This document shows positions 1-6,776 of a DNA stretch of 8,160 nucleotides, in pieces. The stretch is taken from assembly GCA_003564775.1 (NCBI GenBank), contig PXEI01000308.1:1-8160 (forward strand). Reading direction: 5' to 3'. Under the pieces are notes generated by a model, which was not told the origin of the DNA, did no database searches, and was given only the letters and a program-made list of their open reading frames with translations. Every line of letters begins with the position of its first letter. Positions within the stretch are counted from its first letter, which is position 1. The position numbers and the translations under genes are program-made. This DNA comes from Spirochaetaceae bacterium (GTDB lineage: Bacteria; Spirochaetota; Spirochaetia; DSM-27196; SLAA01).

Positions 1-159
1 CATGCGCTTTGGCGCGAGGTACTCCTCCTCCCCGTACACCTTTCCCCGCGCACACTTGTTGCCCTTGACCACTATGGAGTCGTTCTCCTCGTATACCGTC
101 ATCCGGCAACCAATGGGACAACTGATACAGATCATTTCCTTGGCCTCGGGTGCACTCAT
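1..159 (-). CDS. DUF1667 family protein, N-terminal 53 codons (partial)
   Basis: This is the third gene of the leftward operon, cut by the window edge. The visible part starts MSAPEAKEMICISCPIGCRM and later has NKCARGKVYGEEE. Cysteines at residues 11, 14, 18 and 36 (C-x2-C-x3-C, then KCARG) match the start of DUF1667 proteins and resemble the [4Fe-4S] site at the N-terminus of molybdopterin oxidoreductases. Family knowledge: DUF1667 genes sit next to GlpA-like and NAD/FAD oxidoreductase genes, as here. A role as a small iron-sulfur or electron-transfer partner is inference. The start ATG overlaps the stop of the upstream gene as ATGA (156-159) and has GGAGGT nine bases upstream, so translation is probably coupled. 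The usual family length is roughly 120 residues, so more than half is missing. Confidence 0.85.
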   Translation of the reverse strand, partial: MSAPEAKEMICISCPIGCRMTVYEENDSIVVKGNKCARGKVYGEEEYLAPKRM

Positions 160-1412
160 TGTACGCTTACCTCCAGTACTGAGTCAGATTCGGCGTTCCA
201 GTTCTCAACGTCCTTTTTTGTCAGCTTGATGCTGACCATTTCCGACGGTTGTACGTGACTCAACTTCTTTTCTTTGACGATGTTGTTGTTCAGCTTCATG
301 ACCAACTGTGCGTTGTTCTTCACAACAAGCGTTCTGAGATACAGTTTGTCCGGCAGTTCCGGATTCATCATGCCTGGGCTTACGTAGCGCACATTTGCAC
401 CAGCCTTGATCCGGAGTTGCCGGGCTGGTCTTTTGTTTTGGAGCCATGCAACGGCATAGGCCCCGGTACGGCGCGCCTCTTCTGCGGCATAGTCGGCAAG
501 GTCGTGCACATGGAGTACGTTACCGCAGGAAAAAATTCCAGGTGCCGAGGTCATCATGGTGGAGTCCACCACCGCGCCGCTGGTAACAGGTGAGATTTCT
601 ACCCCTGCGTTCTCGGACAACTCATTCTCCGGTACCAACCCTACCGAGAGAAGCAGCGTGTCGCACGGGAGTTCAAAAGACTGATCCTCGTCGGGAATGC
701 CGTTGACCAGCGGAGAAACCGTTACCTTTTCCACTCGGTTCTTGCCCTCAATGCGGGACACCACATGCGAGAGATACAGCGGTATCTCAAAGTCATTCAG
801 GCACTGGACGATATTGCGCGTAAGCCCGGCCGGGTAGGGTTGAATTTCTACAACGCCGTGCACCTTTGCTCCGACCCATGTCATGCGGCGTGCCATGATG
901 AGTCCAATATCTCCCGAGCCGACGATAACCACGTTCTTACCCGGAATATACCCCTCAACGTTCACCAGCCGTTGTGCAAGCCCGGCGGTGAACACGCCCG
1001 CAGGCCGACTACCCGGAGTGCGAATATTCCCACGGTTGCGTTCGCGACATCCCATAGCAAGAATCACCGCTTGTACATTGAGCTTTACTACCCCGTCCTT
1101 GCGTGAGTAGCAGAAGAGTTCCTTGCCGTGCTCCGACTCCTCAATGCTGTCTACGGTTGTGTTCAGGAAGACATCGGTCCCGGCCTCGGCAACTAAATCC
1201 ATAAACTCTTCTGCAAACTCGGGGCCGGACAGCTCCTGCTTGAACTCCTGTACGCCAAACCCATTATGGATACACTGCATGAGTATTCCACCTAGTTGAT
1301 TCTCGCGTTCGACAATTGCGCATGACAATCCGTGCCTGCGAACCTCTACAGCGGCAGCCATACCCGCAGCTCCGCCTCCAATTACGGCGACATCATATGT
1401 GCGTTCATGCAT
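156..1412 (-). CDS. NAD(P)/FAD-dependent oxidoreductase, partner of GlpA-like dehydrogenase
   Basis: A 418-residue cytoplasmic flavoprotein of the pyridine nucleotide-disulfide oxidoreductase fold. An N-terminal FAD dinucleotide-binding motif GGGAAG is at residues 12-17, followed by an acidic strand end at E35. A second Rossmann motif, GSGDIG, is at 165-170 (NAD(P) site). The FAD-closing motif APGIFSCGN is at about 290-298. The segment GGILMQCIHNGFG (41-53) is typical of the subfamily found beside GlpA-like enzymes. No redox-active CxxC is seen, so it is not a thioredoxin-reductase type. Residues about 330-418 form an extra C-terminal domain. A plausible job is passing electrons between the G3P dehydrogenase and NAD(P) or the quinone pool; the direction is inference. 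The start has AGGAGGT five bases upstream, and the gene begins ten bases after the stop of the preceding gene. The annotated GlpB analogy is functional only. Confidence 0.9.
   Translation of the reverse strand: MHERTYDVAVIGGGAAGMAAAVEVRRHGLSCAIVERENQLGGILMQCIHNGFGVQEFKQELSGPEFAEEFMDLVAEAGTDVFLNTTVDSIEESEHGKELFCYSRKDGVVKLNVQAVILAMGCRERNRGNIRTPGSRPAGVFTAGLAQRLVNVEGYIPGKNVVIVGSGDIGLIMARRMTWVGAKVHGVVEIQPYPAGLTRNIVQCLNDFEIPLYLSHVVSRIEGKNRVEKVTVSPLVNGIPDEDQSFELPCDTLLLSVGLVPENELSENAGVEISPVTSGAVVDSTMMTSAPGIFSCGNVLHVHDLADYAAEEARRTGAYAVAWLQNKRPARQLRIKAGANVRYVSPGMMNPELPDKLYLRTLVVKNNAQLVMKLNNNIVKEKKLSHVQPSEMVSIKLTKKDVENWNAESDSVLEVSVQ
169..174 (-). promoter_or_regulatory. Shine-Dalgarno site for the DUF1667 gene
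   Basis: GGAGGT on the minus strand ends nine bases before the ATG at 159. It lies inside the last codons of the upstream oxidoreductase. It supports 159 as the real start and an independent initiation signal in addition to the ATGA overlap. Confidence 0.7.
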
Positions 1413-1422
1413 GATCTACCTC

Positions 1423-2886
1423 CTACAGCCGGCCGGTAAGAACAACGCTGTCGCGTCCATTCTTGGTGATCTGATCATATTTCATTCCTGTCTCGCGCGT
1501 GATCAGCTTGATAATTTTGTAGCTGCAGAAACCGCCTTGGCAGCGTCCCATCTGGGCCCGGGTGAAGTACTTGACCCCATCAAGCGTTGTGTGCCCGGCG
1601 TGAATTGCTGCAACAATCTCGGCCTCGGATATCTTCTCGCAGCGGCATATCAGGTTGCCGTACGCGGCGTCCTTCTTAAGCAAGTCGTCCGCTTCAAAGG
1701 GCGAGAAATCGCGAATCCGTGGCAGTTTCGTTACAAAGGGGTCGTAGTGGGCCTTCTCGGTCAGTCGGCATCCGGCCTTCTTCAAGAGATCCTTGACATA
1801 CTCACCAATAGCAGGTGCGGCGGTGAGCCCGGGTGACTGAATGCCAGCAACCTGAATGAAGTTGGGGGTCTTCTCAGAAATATCGATGTAGAAATCTCCC
1901 TCCGGCAACAGCGCCGGGCGCAGGCCAGAGAACGCGGCTATTACATCGGTCTGGGATACCGAAGGTACCATCTTGCGTGCCTGGTCCAGGATCTGCCCAA
2001 GTTTGTCGGCATTGGTGGAGAGATCCGTCTTGTCTTCAATTTCTTCGGCGGTAGGCCCAATGAGTACTGTGCCTTCTACCGTTGGAATCACCAGCATTCC
2101 TTTTGACACCTTGGTAGGCACCGGGAAAAGAACTCGGTTCGGGCAGGACTTTGTCTTGCGGTCGAGCAAGTAATACTCACCCTTGCGGGGTGTGATCTGG
2201 AACTCTTCCGCACCGAATATCTCCGAGACCTGGTCCGCAAAAAGCCCGGCCGCGTTTACTACGTAGCGTGCTTCAACGACCCTGCCGTCCGCAGCGTGAA
2301 CTATATGTTTCTCCCCAGAGCGTTCGGCCTTCACGACCTCAAACTCGCGCAGGAGCTGAACCCCGTTCTTTACTGCCGACTCCACAACAGAAAACACAAA
2401 TCGGTACGGCTCTATGACCCCACCGCCGGGTGCGTGCAAGCCTCCAACGCAGTCACGTTCAAGTTTGGGTTCAAGTTCAAACATCCGTTCGCGCGAACAC
2501 ATCTCTATGCCAATTGCACCGTTCTCTAAGCCCTGATTGTAGAGGTGGTCAATGTACTTCATCTCCTCGTCATTAAGAGCAACCACCAGAATGCCACACC
2601 TTGAAAAAGGGAAGTCGAGCTCACGCTGCAGGCGGTCGTACATGAGGTTTCCGCGAATCTCGAGCCGGGTCTTTAGGTACTTGGGACTGTGGTGAAATCC
2701 GCCGTGAACAATTCCAGAGTTCGCCTTCGAGACGCCAAAGGAGACATCGGCTTCCTTCTCAATGAGTGCAACCTCGGTCTCATAGGCCGAAAGTTGTCGT
2801 GCAATACAGGCGCCGCTTACTCCCGCCCCGATAATCGCTACATCGACCTTCGTGCGTTCGCCTGCAGCATTGCCGTTATTTTGCAT
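1423..2886 (-). CDS. glpA: GlpA-like FAD-dependent glycerol-3-phosphate dehydrogenase with BFD [2Fe-2S] domain
   Basis: A 487-residue DAO-type flavoprotein and first gene of the operon. The FAD motif GAGVSG is at residues 20-25, followed by IEKE (42-45). SKANSGIVHGGFHH (53-66) and QVAGIQSPGLTAAPAIG (345-361) are characteristic of GlpA and L-2-hydroxyglutarate oxidase relatives. The C-terminus (about 410-460) is a bacterioferritin-associated ferredoxin-like domain with four cysteines, C414, C416, C449 and C454, in the pattern CxC then CxxxxC; these should bind a [2Fe-2S] cluster. The expected reaction is sn-glycerol 3-phosphate to dihydroxyacetone phosphate with electrons leaving through FAD and the cluster. 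No membrane segment or signal peptide is seen. The start has AGGAGG seven bases upstream. The substrate is inferred from family and neighbours; another 2-hydroxyacid-type substrate cannot be excluded. No glpK or glpF is visible here. Confidence 0.85.
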   Translation of the reverse strand: MQNNGNAAGERTKVDVAIIGAGVSGACIARQLSAYETEVALIEKEADVSFGVSKANSGIVHGGFHHSPKYLKTRLEIRGNLMYDRLQRELDFPFSRCGILVVALNDEEMKYIDHLYNQGLENGAIGIEMCSRERMFELEPKLERDCVGGLHAPGGGVIEPYRFVFSVVESAVKNGVQLLREFEVVKAERSGEKHIVHAADGRVVEARYVVNAAGLFADQVSEIFGAEEFQITPRKGEYYLLDRKTKSCPNRVLFPVPTKVSKGMLVIPTVEGTVLIGPTAEEIEDKTDLSTNADKLGQILDQARKMVPSVSQTDVIAAFSGLRPALLPEGDFYIDISEKTPNFIQVAGIQSPGLTAAPAIGEYVKDLLKKAGCRLTEKAHYDPFVTKLPRIRDFSPFEADDLLKKDAAYGNLICRCEKISEAEIVAAIHAGHTTLDGVKYFTRAQMGRCQGGFCSYKIIKLITRETGMKYDQITKNGRDSVVLTGRL

Positions 2887-2910
2887 TGGATAACCTCCTA
2901 AGCTACCCTC

Positions 2911-2939
2911 AGTGTGCCACGGAATTCTTGAGCTGTAAA
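2911..2939 (-). promoter_or_regulatory. candidate promoter for the GlpA-like operon
   Basis: On the minus strand TTTACA (2934-2939) is followed after 17 bases by CACACT (2911-2916), which would start transcription just before the Shine-Dalgarno site of the GlpA-like gene. The -35 matches consensus at five of six bases but the -10 only at three. A weak -10 would fit a promoter needing an activator such as the divergent LuxR protein. This is a tentative reading. Confidence 0.25.
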
Positions 2940-3033
2940 ACGCTGATACTGAAGAATAGGGCTTTCCTTACTATCTGGTCTGTTGGACAGTTCACCCTTT
3001 GCGCTGAGTGCGCAGCTGAAGTACACTTGCCTG

Positions 3034-3918
3034 GTGAGTACAAAGGAACGTGAAAAGGAGCTGGTAGCGGTGTATGCGCTTGCGACCCGCTTTACCCGGA
3101 GCGACGGCAATCTTGAGACCTTGCTGCAGGAGACCGCCGAGATCCTCAGAGTTGCTCTGCAGTTTCCCGAGCGCAGCAGCTTCGAGATCCGGACCCTGCG
3201 CCGCCAGGTAAAGGTTGGGCCTGCGACCGGGCAGGCCAGCACCGCAGCCCACGTACTGGATGAGTATGAGGTTATGCGGCACTACAGTGATCAGCAGCCG
3301 TTGCAGATACGAGTATGCTATCTTGATCTGCCGCAAGTTCGCTGTGAAGTGGAAGCAGCTACCTACCGCATTGAAGAATGGGAGCGGCGGCTTCTCGAGT
3401 CGTGTGCCTCGTTACTCGCTGACGTTCTTCAGCGCCGCGACATGGATGAAGTATTACGCGAAACCACCAAGCTGCTTCAGACACAGGCGGCTGAGCTGGA
3501 GGGAAAGAATCACGCGCTGCGTGAGGTGTTGTCGCAGATAGAGTCTGAGAAAAAGGCCGTTCAAGAGCGAGCTGTCAGCTATATTGAGTCCTACGTCAGG
3601 CCGGAACTCGAGCAACTCAGGATGTCGGACTGTCTTGGTCCAACCGACCGCCGCCGACTTGATGCGGTCGTTGCTGGTCTAGATGAGGTTTTCAACGACG
3701 ACACTCCCTTTGTTTTACGTCTCGGGCGGGTGCTCACGCGTCGCGAGCTTGAGGTTGCCCAACTGATTCGGAGGGGCTTGAGTTCCAAAGAGATAGCCCA
3801 ACAACTCCATCTCTCCGAGAGCACAGTGGACCGCCACCGAAACACAATACGCAAGAAGCTTAACATTACGAACCAAGCAGTTAGTCTCATGAGCTACCTT
3901 CGATCGGGTGATATGTAG
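3034..3918 (+). CDS. LuxR-family transcriptional regulator with N-terminal sensor-like region and coiled coil
   Basis: A cytoplasmic DNA-binding regulator of 294 residues from the GTG at 3034. Residues about 5-133 form an N-terminal region beginning KERE then ELVAVYALATRF, resembling an input segment seen at the start of some histidine kinases and LuxR proteins; no CheY-like receiver with phosphorylated Asp is seen. Residues about 138-183 are a charged heptad-rich coiled coil (KLLQTQAAELEGKNHALREV), probably for dimerisation. Residues about 233-279 are a clear LuxR/NarL helix-turn-helix (LTRRELEVAQLIRRGLSSKE, then TVDRHRNTIRKKL). The frame stays open to 2950 and a TTG at 2983 would add 17 residues. 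Neither start has a good Shine-Dalgarno; GTG at 3034 places the conserved part at the N-terminus. Transcribed divergently from the GlpA-like operon, it is a candidate regulator of it; its signal is unknown. Confidence 0.85.
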   Translation: MSTKEREKELVAVYALATRFTRSDGNLETLLQETAEILRVALQFPERSSFEIRTLRRQVKVGPATGQASTAAHVLDEYEVMRHYSDQQPLQIRVCYLDLPQVRCEVEAATYRIEEWERRLLESCASLLADVLQRRDMDEVLRETTKLLQTQAAELEGKNHALREVLSQIESEKKAVQERAVSYIESYVRPELEQLRMSDCLGPTDRRRLDAVVAGLDEVFNDDTPFVLRLGRVLTRRELEVAQLIRRGLSSKEIAQQLHLSESTVDRHRNTIRKKLNITNQAVSLMSYLRSGDM

Positions 3919-3922
3919 TTTT

Positions 3923-3946
3923 TATGTAGGCTTTCTGCATAGTTTT
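3923..3946 (+). terminator. possible weak Rho-independent terminator after the LuxR gene
   Basis: TATGTAG (3923-3929) pairs with CTGCATA (3935-3941) over seven positions including one G-U, with a five-base loop, followed by G and four T (3943-3946). The stem is AT-rich and the T-run short, so termination would be inefficient. It lies five bases after the stop codon. Confidence 0.35.
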
Positions 3947-4010
3947 CCAGGCTACTCGCCTTGCCATTGCTGCGCCATACTAACTCCATCGACAATGCTC
4001 GTGCACCAAT

Positions 4011-4016
4011 GGAGGT
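4011..4016 (+). promoter_or_regulatory. Shine-Dalgarno site fixing the Rnk-like start
   Basis: GGAGGT lies seven bases before the ATG at 4024 and overlaps an earlier in-frame ATG at 4009. It therefore selects 4024, not 4009 or the TTG at 3961, as the start. Confidence 0.75.
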
Positions 4017-4023
4017 GGAAAAG

Positions 4024-4452
4024 ATGGCACAACGAACTATCGTCTTGACCCATGATGAATATCACATTCTCAAGACCCTGGTGGAAAGGTTTCGGTACAG
4101 TGGAAAGCTCGACCAGGGTCAACTCATGCGGTTCTCCGAGGAACTGAGATCTGCCCGCGTGGTGGACGAAACCCAGCTCCCGCGCGATATCGTTACGGTG
4201 AACTCAGTAGTACGATATCGCTACCTTGGCGCAGCGGACTCCGGTGAGACCTCCGAGATCGAGCTTGTTTTCCCGGCCGACGTGAAGCAGGCTTCCAGGC
4301 GTGTCTCGATCCTCTCGCCCTTAGGGCTTGCCCTCATGGGCGAACGTGAGGGGGCCGATATTGAGTACTTGGCTCCAGGTGGAAGCTTCCAGATTCGCCT
4401 AGAGTCGGTGGAACAGGCCCGGAACACCGCACGTGATTTTGTTCGGTCTTAA
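4024..4452 (+). CDS. rnk: Rnk-like GreA/GreB-family RNA polymerase-binding protein
   Basis: A 142-residue protein, close to the 136 residues of E. coli Rnk. Residues about 10-48 form a short helical N-terminal arm (DEYHILKTLVERFRYSG). Residues about 52-130 form the FKBP-like GreA/GreB C-terminal domain with DIVTVNSVVRYRY (55-67), the beta-strand ELVFPAD (80-86), SILSPLGLALMGEREG (95-110) and a final APGG (117-120). The N-terminal arm is too short to be the long coiled coil of GreA/GreB, which carries the acidic tip that stimulates transcript cleavage. Family knowledge: Rnk binds RNA polymerase and competes with Gre factors; it was first named as a regulator of nucleoside diphosphate kinase. 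The 3' end overlaps the next gene by 20 bases, so the two are probably one transcript. Calling it rnk rather than a generic Gre-domain protein is likely but not certain. Confidence 0.8.
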   Translation: MAQRTIVLTHDEYHILKTLVERFRYSGKLDQGQLMRFSEELRSARVVDETQLPRDIVTVNSVVRYRYLGAADSGETSEIELVFPADVKQASRRVSILSPLGLALMGEREGADIEYLAPGGSFQIRLESVEQARNTARDFVRS

Positions 4453-5494
4453 TGCCTCTGTACCTCGAGTCTACACGGCTCCTGAGAGCCGGGTGATCGA
4501 GGCTTGTCGGACAGCACTACGGCGCACCGATCCAGAGGCGTTTTCGCTCTTCAGCAATATGGAGGCGAACCTTACTTCTCTCAGCTCTGCCTTTGCCGGA
4601 TACCCGTCGATACTCGGTGCAAGCGACAGCAGCAAGACTATCTCGGATATTGATATGCTGGTGGATGCCGTTGTTCATGATTCCGGCGACCTCACTGTGC
4701 TCTTGCCGACGAAGGTGGCCGTTGGGAGAAGCTTCATTACCGCAAAGGTTCATTGCTTTGGCTACCTTCGGCAGATATGTGAGAAAAACCGTCGGCTTGC
4801 ACCCTATGCGAGCGCAGTGCAACAGGCATGGGAGAGTGCGCTGTTTTCTCTACTTGCAGAGGATGTGTATCACGCAGTTGTAAGTCAGGGCTGGCTCTAC
4901 TCACCCACGCTGGTGCGGCGAGCAGCGCAGGAGTTGCTTTGTCTCTGGGAACACCGCTTTGATCCTACACTTACACGTTATGGGACGAGCCTGATTGATC
5001 TGTGGCGCGCTCGTACGCAGGTGGTGCCGGTCTTTGGCACCATGTTTGGAACCATTGAGCTAATGAAGCTTTCGAGTTTGCTTGATGATGCCTGGCACAG
5101 CTTTCTTTTTGTGGCGGCGGACAACCGGGAGATGTTGCAGAGTGTTGAGGAGTTCATTTTTGGGCTTTCGCACGAAGAGATTGAGTTGCTTCGCGAGCGT
5201 ATGCTTGAGGAAGATATTTCGGTTGTGAGCAGGGCAGAACTGCCTCTCCTGCTTGATCAGGCGCCCGAAAAGGAGCATGCTCTCGGCAGTGAAAGCCGCG
5301 ATCCGCGGAGTCTTTATAGCTCCTTTCTGCACCGCGCAAAGGCCTGCAGGCGTCGCTCCATATCCTCGGTTCCGGGACCACATCGTACGCTTGAGGAGTT
5401 CTTGCTGCTGGAACTCCTGCAGACAGGCTCGAGGGCTGCTGTGAGGACAGAGGCTGGTGTCAATGGTCCCGGCGAGCCTCCATACACACGGTGA
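4433..5494 (+). CDS. uncharacterised soluble helical protein, coupled to the Rnk-like gene
   Basis: A 353-residue protein that I do not recognise. It starts with GTG inside the Rnk-like gene (20-base overlap) and has no clear Shine-Dalgarno, so translation by coupling to the upstream gene is likely. A GTG at residue 21 is an alternative start. It has no signal peptide and no convincing membrane helix. The most conserved-looking part is about residues 185-260: SLIDLWRARTQVVPVFGTMF, IELMKLSSLLDDAWHSFLFV and VEEFIFGLSHEEIELLRERM. The middle is rich in helix-forming residues and aromatic pairs. The tail (about 305-353) is basic, then Gly/Pro-rich and probably disordered. No catalytic motif is evident. 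Its partnership with a Rnk-like protein suggests, without proof, a link to transcription or stress response. Confidence 0.75.
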   Translation: MILFGLNASVPRVYTAPESRVIEACRTALRRTDPEAFSLFSNMEANLTSLSSAFAGYPSILGASDSSKTISDIDMLVDAVVHDSGDLTVLLPTKVAVGRSFITAKVHCFGYLRQICEKNRRLAPYASAVQQAWESALFSLLAEDVYHAVVSQGWLYSPTLVRRAAQELLCLWEHRFDPTLTRYGTSLIDLWRARTQVVPVFGTMFGTIELMKLSSLLDDAWHSFLFVAADNREMLQSVEEFIFGLSHEEIELLRERMLEEDISVVSRAELPLLLDQAPEKEHALGSESRDPRSLYSSFLHRAKACRRRSISSVPGPHRTLEEFLLLELLQTGSRAAVRTEAGVNGPGEPPYTR

Positions 5495-5508
5495 ATTCCT
5501 AACAACTC

Positions 5509-5537
5509 TATACAGGGTCACGACTTTGTACTATACT
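5509..5537 (+). promoter_or_regulatory. sigma-70-type promoter for the RnfD-like gene
   Basis: TATACA (5509-5514; four of six bases match TTGACA) is separated by exactly 17 bases from TATACT (5532-5537; five of six match TATAAT). Transcription would start near 5544, giving a leader of about 75 bases before the ATG at 5619. It lies in the only sizeable gap before this gene pair, 15 bases after the preceding stop codon. Confidence 0.55.
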
Positions 5538-5618
5538 GAGTTTCATACTCGGGAATCCAATGAATAGATCGGTCAGTCTTAACAACGCTAGTCGAAACAA
5601 AATTAAGAGGATGAGTCT

Positions 5619-6494
5619 ATGAAGATGATGTATGGAATGCTCATGGCGCTGACGCCTGCGGTGATCTGGTCTGTCTACGCCTTTGGGCCTCAGGCACTGG
5701 TGCGTGTTCTTGCTGGAGTTATTGCAGCGGTTGCGGCAGAAGCCATTTTCCAGAAACTTACGCGTCAGAAAGTTACTGTAAAGGACGGGAGCGCGGCGGT
5801 TACCGGAATGCTGCTGGGAATGGCGGTCTCCATCTCAACGCCGTGGTATGCAGTATCGGTCTCGGCAATATTCGGAATCATAGCCGGAAAGCAGCTTCTT
5901 GGCGGCTTTGGTAAGAACCTGTTTAATCCCGCAATGTACGGACGTCTCTTTTATCTCTTTGTTTTCCCAGATTCCATTCTGCCATGGCGTCAGCCTTTTG
6001 ACTTAAGCACTGCTGCGACCCCTCTTGAGATACTACGAGAAACGGGTGAGGCAGCTGGCGTACCGATCTTGGACATGTTTCTTGGCCGTATTCCGGGAAC
6101 AATAGGGGAAATTTCCTCACTCATGTTACTTCTCGGGTTCTCGCTACTGGTGTATCGCAAGTTTGTGCGCTGGAGGATTCCGGCAGCCGCATTCTCTGTG
6201 GTTCTGGTTATGGCGCTTGCGGTAGGTCACAACCCCCTGTTCTATTTCTTTGCCGGTAGTCTTATGGTTGGTGCCTGCTTTATGGCTACAGACCCTATGA
6301 GCTCCCCGCGCTTCCCCAAAGGGCAGCTGATTTTCGGCGCTGGCGTCGGCTTCATTATCATGATGATGCGGTGGTTCGGGTGGCAGACCCCGGGCGCATA
6401 TGAGTTCACCGAAGGCACCACCTTTGCGGTGCTTGCCATGAACCTTACCGTGCCGTACCTGAACAAGAAGTTTAAACCTGCTCCGAAAAAGTAA
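5619..6494 (+). CDS. RnfD/NqrB-family membrane flavoprotein, stand-alone
   Basis: A 291-residue polytopic inner-membrane protein of the family that forms the RnfD subunit of ion-pumping ferredoxin:NAD oxidoreductase and NqrB of the sodium-pumping NADH:quinone oxidoreductase. Family signatures are clear: GKQLLGGFGKNLFNPAMYGR (90-109), STAATPLE (130-137) with T134 as the likely threonine carrying covalent FMN, FLGRIPGTIGEISSLMLLLG (154-173) and GSLMVGACFMATDPMSSP (213-230). About eight or more hydrophobic segments are visible. It is slightly shorter than typical RnfD (about 310-350 residues). AAGAGG lies eight bases before the ATG. The usual neighbours rnfC, rnfG, rnfE, rnfA and rnfB are absent on either side; only a small membrane protein follows, 36 bases downstream. 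A redox role in the membrane is likely; ion pumping by this protein alone is not established. Confidence 0.9.
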   Translation: MKMMYGMLMALTPAVIWSVYAFGPQALVRVLAGVIAAVAAEAIFQKLTRQKVTVKDGSAAVTGMLLGMAVSISTPWYAVSVSAIFGIIAGKQLLGGFGKNLFNPAMYGRLFYLFVFPDSILPWRQPFDLSTAATPLEILRETGEAAGVPILDMFLGRIPGTIGEISSLMLLLGFSLLVYRKFVRWRIPAAAFSVVLVMALAVGHNPLFYFFAGSLMVGACFMATDPMSSPRFPKGQLIFGAGVGFIIMMMRWFGWQTPGAYEFTEGTTFAVLAMNLTVPYLNKKFKPAPKK

Positions 6495-6530
6495 TTTTTC
6501 GTAGAGCGCCATACCACTGGAGGTCCAATA

Positions 6531-6749
6531 ATGCCTGAAAGTTCAATCATTAGAGCTATATCGGTAATAGTTGTCATGCTGGTCGTCGGCTTTGGCTGGT
6601 TTCCTATCGGTTTCTCTCGTCTCAAGAAGAAGGGAGTAGAGGAGGAGGCTGCACGCAAGCAAGCCAAGCTGGATGCCAAGAAGTACTCCATCCTGGGAGC
6701 CTTTTTCTACATGATCTTCATGCTGAGCCTGGTGAGGCTGTTTCTGTAG
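6531..6749 (+). CDS. small protein with two membrane segments, downstream of the RnfD-like gene
   Basis: A 72-residue protein with hydrophobic segments at about residues 7-28 and 53-71, separated by a highly charged loop (RLKKKGVEEEAARKQAKLDA, about 30-49). The hairpin topology, with the basic loop expected in the cytoplasm, leaves both ends outside. GGAGGT ends six bases before the ATG and the gene follows the RnfD-like gene after 36 bases, so it is almost certainly real and co-transcribed. I recognise no family. A role as a small accessory or assembly subunit of the RnfD-like protein is inference from position. Codon use looks like that of its neighbours. Confidence 0.75.
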   Translation: MPESSIIRAISVIVVMLVVGFGWFPIGFSRLKKKGVEEEAARKQAKLDAKKYSILGAFFYMIFMLSLVRLFL

Positions 6750-6760
6750 ACACAGAAACA
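6739..6760. repeat. inverted repeat between convergent genes, possible weak terminator
   Basis: TGTTTCTGT (6739-6747) and ACAGAAACA (6752-6760) form a perfect nine-base stem with a four-base loop. It overlaps the stop codon of the small membrane protein and lies 16 bases from the stop of the convergent AraC gene. It has no following T-run on the plus strand, so it is not a classical Rho-independent terminator. Confidence 0.4.
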
Positions 6761-6776
6761 TAGGCGGGCAGGAACA

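Noticed and set aside
1399..1836. 145-codon open frame on the plus strand
   Set aside because: It is antisense to the C-terminal part of the GlpA-like gene, has no ribosome-binding site of its own and no recognisable protein features. The opposite strand clearly codes.
2980..2990. Small dyad CTGTtggACAG in the divergent intergenic region
   Set aside because: Four-base arms are too short to support an operator call without comparison to relatives.
5060..5521. 153-codon open frame on the minus strand
   Set aside because: It is antisense to the 353-residue protein, and its composition (many Arg, Lys, Cys and Pro) looks like a mirror of the coding strand rather than a real protein.
5536..5552. 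Short stem (CTGAGT with ACTCGG) before the RnfD-like gene
   Set aside because: It overlaps the -10 box and would lie only partly in the transcript. It includes a wobble pair and has no T-run, so neither a terminator nor a riboswitch is supported.
5611..5622. Three-codon mini-ORF (ATG AGT CTA TGA) overlapping the RnfD-like start
   Set aside because: The AAGAGG site directly abuts its ATG and is too close to serve it, while it is correctly placed for the ATG at 5619. It is probably chance.
6242..6691. 149-codon open frame on the minus strand
   Set aside because: It spans the antisense of the RnfD-like 3' end and the small membrane protein gene, both of which have strong support on the plus strand.
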